Shown one piece after another: positions 57,513 to 64,000 of a stretch of DNA of 64,000 bases. The stretch lies in the NCBI GenBank assembly GCA_003116995.1, contig BDSL01000036.1, positions 372,001 through 436,000 of the forward strand. The letters are read 5' to 3'. The notes beneath the pieces are model-generated. The model searched no databases and had not been told where the DNA came from. It was given only the letters and a program-made list of their open reading frames with translations. A program made the translations under genes and the position numbers. Numbering within the stretch: the first letter of the stretch is position 1; every line of letters begins with the position of its first letter. Source of the DNA: Yamagishiella unicocca (Eukaryota; Chlorophyta; Chlorophyceae; Chlamydomonadales; Volvocaceae).

Positions 57513-60500
57513 CTAAAAGCGTGGGCAAGACAGCGCCATGCTTGAGATGTCAATAGCGGACTGCCGCCATAGGCCCGACTCCAGCGCCGCCTGGATCTGA
57601 TCCTGAACAACTTCCATGAACTGCCTCCAGTGCTCCTCCGTCATGCCACTGAAGCATGCGCTCATGCGCTCCGGGCTGAAAGCAGCAACCGGTGGCGGGT
57701 AAACCTGCGGCGCCATGCGGCCACGCTTTGGGCAGGTCAGTGCGCCGCCCTTCCCAGCAGTCGCGCGCTTGACAGCCTGCTGGCTTTTCAGCTTGCGCCA
57801 GAGGAAGCCGTCTGTCACATGCACCGAGCTGGCCATGGGGACAGGCCTGTCGTTTCCAGCAGCACGCACGGGAGTTACATCCGAGCCAACGCCGCCGTTG
57901 ATGGCCATAGCGCCGCTGCTGGCTGTGGCAGGCATAGCTGAGCTGTTGTCGTCGGCCATTGAAAAGCCGTTGAGCACACCAGAGGATCCAATGGAACCCG
58001 CCGGCTGAATGCTCATATGCTCGTCAGCTGTTGACAGGCTGGAGCACGGCGAGTAATCCGGGCTCGACTCGGCAGCATCACGGCCGCCAGCGCTGATGCC
58101 GGCAGCGGCCGCGCGGCGCTTCGTCTTCAGCGACATGCCTGCAAGACGGTTTAATGCCGAAAGTTAGCAAACAACGTTTACCGCAAAAGGGTGCACGAAC
58201 ACGGGAAGGAGGCAAGCGGTACGCCTCATGCCAAGCGCAAAGACTCATTCAACCCACCCTTGCTGGAGCCGACGTCCAGGTCAAAAAGCATGTCTTCGCC
58301 CTCTTCCTTAATGCTCGAAATCGTCGTCCCGCGTAGCGGAAGCGCACTCAAAGTCTCCAGAGTCTCGTTCATTATCTCCTCCTCAAGAAGCAGCTCCTCA
58401 GCCACTGCCTCCGAGTCACTCTCGCAGCTCTCAATATCGCCCTCGCAGCACTGCGCCATCTCGTGTGTGTACTGCGGGAACAGGACGCAACACCGCTTAA
58501 GATGAAACGCAATTCCATTTGCAAATTGCGATGACTGCTTTAAACGTCATCACGTCCTACCAAACGTTGTGCAAAATAATACGATCGACAGCGCCGCCCG
58601 CAGTCGTACCTCGACGCACTGGCGTGCGTAGGCACACATGCGCTCCAGCTCACTAGGCTCCTCGTCTGAGTCTACGAAGGGGCGTGTCATCACGCTTGCT
58701 ATGTCGAAGAGGGTTAAGCCCTCTGCAGCGCAGGTCTTGAGCAACGTGGTGCAGACCTCCAGCACGCGAAGGCACTCCGGACGCAGCATGGGCAACTCCT
58801 GGCGCAGGATGTTCTTGTCGCGCTGCAGACGGATCGCATTACGAAAACGGGTACTCGTCAGAAAGGGCATCCACAATAAGCGGCATGGAAACCCATTAAT
58901 CATCACGTCGCGTCCAAACTCTGTCGCGACGCCTGCACAGATCCACCACACCCTACCCCCAATAAAGCCATCGCGAAAGTGCCTTACCTCAACATCCAGC
59001 TCCCTGATGTACTGGAGCTCATCCTCGCTAAAAGGCAACATTGTCTGCGGCCAGTGCAGCCACTCGAAGTATGGCGCCTCCAATGTTTCCGGCAGACAGA
59101 AGCCGTGGTCGATGGGAATCAGCTCGTACGGGGCACCTGGCGCCACCATGCTCCTCCTGAGGTCGGAGGTCGAGGCTGACGCCGTGCGTGGAGTGCGCAC
59201 GAGCATGTTGCCGGCATGGCGGTCTGTGTTGAACAAACGCAGGTCAAGGATGCCGATGCGGTGCACATCGCGGACGGTGAAGCGGCTGGGTCCCATCTCG
59301 CTCGTGTCACATTCATGGTTCACGAACTCCTGTAGCGAGCCAAGCTTCATGGGCAGGGGGCTGTCCGAGGCCGGCGAAGCAGGCGAAGCGCAGGCACTAA
59401 CATCAGCTGTGCCTGTGGTGCCCTCAATGTTGGCCTGGCTAGCAGGACGGCTCAGAGTAGGAGCCCCGCCAGAGCTGGCGGTAGGCGTGGGTGCCTGCGC
59501 CTCCGTCTGGGAGGCCTGGTAGCAGAAGACGGGGTGGCGCGCTCGCACCAAAACACTGGTTGGCACGCGTGCCCAACCATCATGATCTAGCAGGTAGGCG
59601 GCAACTTCGCGAATAGCAGCCTCGCCCACTCGTACAGTAGGCTTCCAGCCAGGGTCGCCTAGCTGCCGGCCAACGTAACCCTTCGGGTTGTTGGGAGCTA
59701 GGGGCTCTTCATCGCAGGGCTTCAGGATTGCAGCCTTCTTGCCGGCATCATTAGCAAAGAAGTAGGTCCCGCCCATGCCGTCGGCTGCCTTCTCGGGCTC
59801 CTGGCACGCCCGAAGGCCGCGGATGACAGACTTGACCAGTCGGCGGACCGACGGAGAAGTATGTGCAGTGCAGCAAATCTCGATCTTGCAATCACGGTTG
59901 AAAATGCTGTCCAAATCCTCTGACTGCAGGCAGCAATAGCAGGGTCGGTAAAAGCCGTTACAAAATACCCAGTACGAAACAGGATAGGGGCCACTGAGAA
60001 CTTTAGTCCGCGGCGTTGAAAACGTGGACGTCAAGGTCTTTGTCCCTGTCCAACCCCCAACCGTCACCAGTGATCAAGCAGCCGCACCCATCATCCCAGA
60101 ACTCACCGTAGTCTTCTGACCCAGAATACCACTGCAGCCGCTCGTCTCGCTGAACTCCAGCAGTCCCTTCCAGCCAACCGGTCCTGGGCTTTCAGGTGCG
60201 CAAGTGGAGAGCGCGCTCACAAGCTCAACTGACGCGCCCGCTGGCTTGTGCAGTGGAGCGTATGAAGGAAGACTGCTGCCGAACGGCACGTGCAGGGAAC
60301 CGGGTGCACGCTGCAGCAGCGAACCAGGCTGTACGGTCCTGACCTTCTCCGCAGACTGCGGCGGGACGGATGACAGCTTGGGCAGCTGCTGCGACGGCGT
60401 TAGGAATGAGCTGGTGCCGCTGGCGGCAGGGGCGACCAGAAGCGTGGGCGTCGACGGCGAGGCGTGCGGCATAGGCAGCTCGAAACCGCCCTGGATGCGG

Positions 60501-60752
60501 AAGCCAACCGTGGTCGGGAAAGCCCGCGGGCGCTCGACGGCGACGTTCGACTGGAAACAAGCCGGGCAGAAGGGAAACATATGTTAGTTCAGCTTAGGGC
60601 TTCAGAGGAAACTTGTCTAAAGTGGAATAATGAAGACGGATAAGTGAGAAGTACATATCCATATGCACTCATTTATGAGCAGCATTGTGTGATGTGACTT
60701 TAACGCAGCAGCGAAAGAACCTGCGCAGAGGAAGCGCAAGGGGGCTCACCAT
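57513..60752 (-). CDS. plant-type phosphatidylinositol 4-kinase gamma
   Basis: Six exons give about 811 residues: 60752-60750 (ATG only), 60550-60107, 59923-58988, 58822-58610, 58471-58258, 58138-57513. The family carries the PI3/4-kinase fold; plant members are called type II PI4K gamma, although several act as protein kinases. Kinase landmarks are TYFFANDAGKKAAILKPCDEEP near residue 203 (nucleotide-binding lysine), NTDRHAGN near 381-388 (catalytic loop) and IPIDHGFCLPE near 420 (metal-binding Asp). Plant relatives often carry N-terminal ubiquitin-like domains; here the first 150 residues are Pro/Ser-rich with no such fold seen. The region after 533 is an acidic helix (EEEIMNETLETL) and a Ser/Ala-rich tail with basic patches. 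The first coding exon is a bare ATG next to a GTGAGC donor, inferred because exon 2 has a clear acceptor (TTTCCAG) and no better start. Confidence 0.88.
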
Positions 60753-63102
60753 TCCTGCTGGCGTGTCGAAAAGTCCACGGACGACGAGCAAGCGGCAAGC
60801 CCTGACCTGCAAGATGTTAAAGGAAACGCGCAGCGGTTAGGGGAGGCGTGACGTCCAGCAGCATGTCGTCCGCACCGCGGCGGAACCCAGCACACCAGCA
60901 GAACGGACAAGCCGTCCACCACCGACAAAGGAAAGGTGATGGTTATGCAGGCCAACTGGGAAGGCCGCAGCGTCAAAAGCGTTGCTCGAGTGGAGAAGGG
61001 CTCGAGGAAATGCACGAGCGAGAAACGCATCGGACACAAGCGCAAAGTGCCGGTTGCACGCCATCAGCCGCTTTTCGGCCGCATGAGTATGGGCTAACAT
61101 ACGGCCATTGATACATAGGTTAAAAAGAAGCATGGCTACATACTTCCAAAAGGGCGAGGCCTACGTGGGCAGGGGCTAGCAGCAGCTTCGCTTCGCAACT
61201 TCTCACCGCGAGAACCTGCGACGCACGGCGTCCACTTCGAAAGAGGACAGGATGCTCGATGTCATGCAGTCATCCACGCGGCGGGTTCCAGGAGGGGATT
61301 GGGCAAGGGCTCTGAGCTGACTTGCAAGCGGGTGATAACCCCAATAGGGGACAAAAGAATAGTCGCGTGTAATTTAGTGCAGCATGGTTTCTGAAGGTGT
61401 GAGAAGAGGACGTGACGCGGAAAAGGACATATAGGACCAATGGTGTTGTAGATGGGCCTTGCAGGGGGGGGGAGGCGCAGGACCGGCCGAACATTCCATG
61501 TTGTATACGAGACCAACTGTTTCAAGCTCTTATTGAACATGAGTTTTCCTTGTATTTGGATCATCGATCGCGGCTGTAGGAGTCCCTGATGCGAAATGCC
61601 AGGCCAGAAGAAGTGTCTCGATCCTTGAAGAGTGGACGGGAAGCAGTGCGGAGACGTGAGCCCTAGTTCGCCTGTCATTTGTTTCCAGGATGAGTCATAG
61701 GAACGGCGTTAGTGGGCACCTCAGGCGTGGTATTCCTCGTGTGATCCGGCTCTGCGCATGGTCCGGACTTCCCGCCTTACAGCGCTAGGCATTCTGCGCA
61801 ATATTACGCGATGGTGATGGTTCCAACAGATCTCACTTCCTTGGCATAAATTAAAGGTTGTGATGCGGCTAGCCAGAAGCCCCGTCGGATGGAAGACATG
61901 TACCGTTCGCTTTTTTTTTATTTACAGAGCGCTTTGCCTTATGCCAAAATGCGTCTCATATGGAGCAAGCTATCCAAAGCAAACTAGTATTGACATGGGT
62001 CAGACAGGTGTTGCGTTACAGAAAGAGGGCCTCGGAAGGTGTGACCGACTCTCAGGCAAGTCCCGGGCTGGCTCTCCAGTCGGGCTCACCCAACATGATT
62101 AACCCGGCGTTCGGGCTATCGGGGCCCGTTGGTATGCAATAACCAGCCCACATCTGCAAGATCACCCTTTTATGCTCCATAACCCTACATGCCAGTAACC
62201 TGCGGCCCCCTCAACCGGTGCGTAGCAAGGCGTAACACTGGACACTGACAGCACACCGGCTCCGTTTCCGTTCCATTGAGTCGTTGAGCACTCTACTTAC
62301 ACGCGTCATGCGGTAATCAAATACTGTACGGATGCTGCGGTTGGTCAACGGGCTGCCATGACCTGCCATTCGGGAGACCGATGGTCCAACGCCAGCACCT
62401 GAACGCACGCATGCGGGGCACAAGCGCACTGCGAGGTTGCGGAAGGGGGGACGAGACACCGGGCAAGCACCACGCCAAGGGCATACATAATGGGGCGGGT
62501 CGGTGGTCACGGTACTAACGAAGGTCATCATGCCCCGCCGCAGCCGACAACCAGCGGCCTGGTATTCCGTCCCCTAACCGCTTTTTTCACAGCGGCCTGG
62601 CGCGGCTTCTTCTATGCACCCTGTGCAGAAGTCATATGTATTGTAAGTTCTACGTGCGTGCGCTGCGGCAGCGCCCATGCATGGCCTACCACCGCCACGT
62701 GCGTTGTGCACAGCGCCCACACAATGAACGTGGCGATTGTATGCGTGGAGAAGAGCCGGAAAGGAGCCGGGCGGGTGAACAGCCGGAAGGAGAGAAGGCC
62801 GGGCGGGTGGAAAGGAAACTGAAGCTGGAAGCACGCGTGCTGGTTGGGAAGCCGTCCACGCCCCGCGAGCTGCAACGCTGGACACTTCGTTCCTCCCCCG
62901 CTCCTTTTCCTTATCGCCACACCAGCAGAGCAGGTGCTACAAAGCCCGAAGGACTCCCTTCATTGCGCACATCATCCCTTTATCCCTCCTGACCTGTCGT
63001 AATACCCGCCTGAGGCTCGCCGCTGTGGGACGCCCGCGGCCACATCACCATTTGGGTCGGGTTCCATAACCTTCCAAACACCTCTCACTCCCCAGCCAGG
63101 CT
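60753..63102. other. intergenic, no gene supported
   Basis: About 2.3 kb lies between the PI4K gamma 5' end and the 3' end of the last minus-strand gene. It contains the PI4K promoter and probably a 5' UTR exon. Candidate frames near 61300-61680 and 62490-62900 have no splice-compatible continuation and no recognisable motif. Confidence 0.4.
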
Positions 63103-64000
63103 TCACTCATCGGTTTCCTTCGCTTGCACCATGTCAATATCCCAGTGTACGCCACGCACCTGCACTAGCCAGTAAGCCACCAGGTCGCTCTCACCCCTCC
63201 TCGTGTGCGCGGTCACCATGACGCGAGCCAGCTCGGCCCACAGCTCTACCGGGCTGGCGGGCAGCAGGGCAGTAAGCGGGGCGACCTGCAGGGAGAGCGG
63301 ACACAACCGAAAACATCGAGGAGAGCTCCTACACTCGTCCCTGCACTCGTCCCTGCAGTTCGCCTGGGTGATGCGAGGGTAGCAGACAACCTGAGCGGAA
63401 CTGCGCCGGGGTAGAATCTCCTTCGCCCCTGGCCTAGGCCCCATCCAGCCCCCCCACCTACCGGCAGCTCGACGAACCTCCTCCGCGCCTCCTCAGCGGT
63501 CAGCACACGGCCCCGCCGGTCCACGTCAACGAACAGCTCGGCGTCCGATGAGGGGCCTTGATGACCACTCTGCTCCCTGCCCGTCGACGCTGCCGCCGCT
63601 ACCAGCCAGCTGTCCAGCGGGGGCGCCAGCGCAACCGTGCGGCCCGCCTGGCGGGCAGCCACGTCTGGCGGCAGGCTGTGCAGTGAGGCGGGTCCTGCGG
63701 CCCTCGGGGCGGGAGGGATCGACAGGGGGATGCGGCGTCCGGTGAGAGGGTGGGGTGAGAGGTGGCGCTGGGCGCGACGCAGCCGGGAGTTTGCATAGCG
63801 GTAGCGGTGTCGTACATGGAAACCAGGTGCTGGTTGCCGAAGCGGTTCAGGTGGTAGATGGGCGATGGTCGGAGAGGGCGACATGGCGATCGGGATTTGA
63901 ACGTCGGCGATTGCAGGCGGCTTGGTCTGGAGCGCGAGCTGCGAAGACATGCCGCGGGTACAGCGTACATTCACAGCCTCGCTTTGGTCACGAAACGGCA
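63103..64000 (-). CDS. partial unrecognised protein (cut by the window edge)
   Basis: Two exons are seen: 63462 up to at least 64000 (frame open to the edge) and 63285-63103, joined by a GTAGGT donor and CTGCAG acceptor, phase 0. I do not recognise the product. The visible part begins low-complexity (Pro/Arg/Ala-rich) and becomes structured in the last 100 residues: DAELFVDVDRRGRVLTAEEARRRF, then SPVELWAELARVMVTAHTRRG and VAYWLVQVRGVHWDIDMVQAKETDE at the stop. No catalytic motif or membrane segment is visible. The start codon is outside the window. Confidence 0.6.

Noticed and set aside
62490..62992. Overlapping frames with a short hydrophobic/Cys stretch
   Set aside because: There is no compatible exon before or after and no family resemblance.
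1..64000. Search for CRISPR arrays, bacterial operons, tRNA genes and intact transposons
   Set aside because: The window is eukaryotic. The short tandem repeats lack spacer architecture. I saw no tRNA-like cloverleaf, reverse transcriptase, integrase or transposase motif; a tRNA scan and repeat-library search would be decisive.

Overview
The window looks like nuclear DNA of a green alga of the Chlamydomonadales (volvocine type). The exons are GC-rich, introns are many and short to medium with GT(G/A)AG-type donors and (T/C)NCAG acceptors, low-complexity Gln/Ala/Gly/Asp runs interrupt the proteins, and TGTAA motifs lie downstream of several stops. The proteins are plant/algal: a plastid-type pyruvate dehydrogenase E1 alpha, a plant-type PI4K gamma, an AP2-domain factor, an EGF/exostosin protein and a prolyl 4-hydroxylase. 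All gene models here were spliced by eye. Exon phases were checked so that every complete model gives an uninterrupted frame, but there is no transcript evidence.

Layout, left to right: (1) 301-6834 (+) exostosin/GT47-like protein with N-terminal hydrophobic segment and EGF-like modules. (2) 8131-10477 (-) unrecognised acidic protein. (3) 11559-16183 (+) plastid pyruvate dehydrogenase E1 alpha, divergent from (2). (4) 16184-22084, almost 6 kb with no supportable gene. (5) 22085-23188 (-) orphan single-exon reading frame with a weak kinase-like motif. (6) 23927-27515 (-) secreted Cys-rich protein with Asp/Glu and Asp/His runs. (7) 28591-31790 (-) RPA2 (RPA32). (8) 33261-37007 (+) prolyl 4-hydroxylase. 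(9) 38047-46114 (+) very large AP2 transcription factor. (10) 48517-49780 (-) small protein with one degenerate EF-hand. (11) 50636-54077 (-) SNAP-25-like Qb+Qc SNARE. (12) 54567-55157 (+) single-exon, cysteine-free mitochondrial ferredoxin-fold protein, probably the C1-FDX subunit of complex I. (13) 57513-60752 (-) PI4K gamma. (14) 63103-64000 (-) partial unrecognised protein cut by the window edge.

The genes do not form an operon or an obvious pathway; this is ordinary eukaryotic gene order. Three loose links exist. The exostosin-like transferase, the prolyl 4-hydroxylase and the Cys-rich secreted protein could all act on secretory-pathway glycoproteins, and Hyp-rich glycoproteins are the main wall/matrix material of these algae. 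The SNARE and PI4K gamma families both bear on membrane traffic or signalling. E1 alpha and the ferredoxin-like protein belong to organelle energy metabolism.

The most notable points are a SNAP-25-like SNARE with a palmitoylation-type Cys cluster like the animal protein, a complex I ferredoxin homologue that has lost every cysteine, a secreted Asp/His-rich probable metal-binding protein built from phase-1 exons, and tandem repeats that have copied functional borders (a splice donor in the exostosin gene, the stop codon of the AP2 gene).
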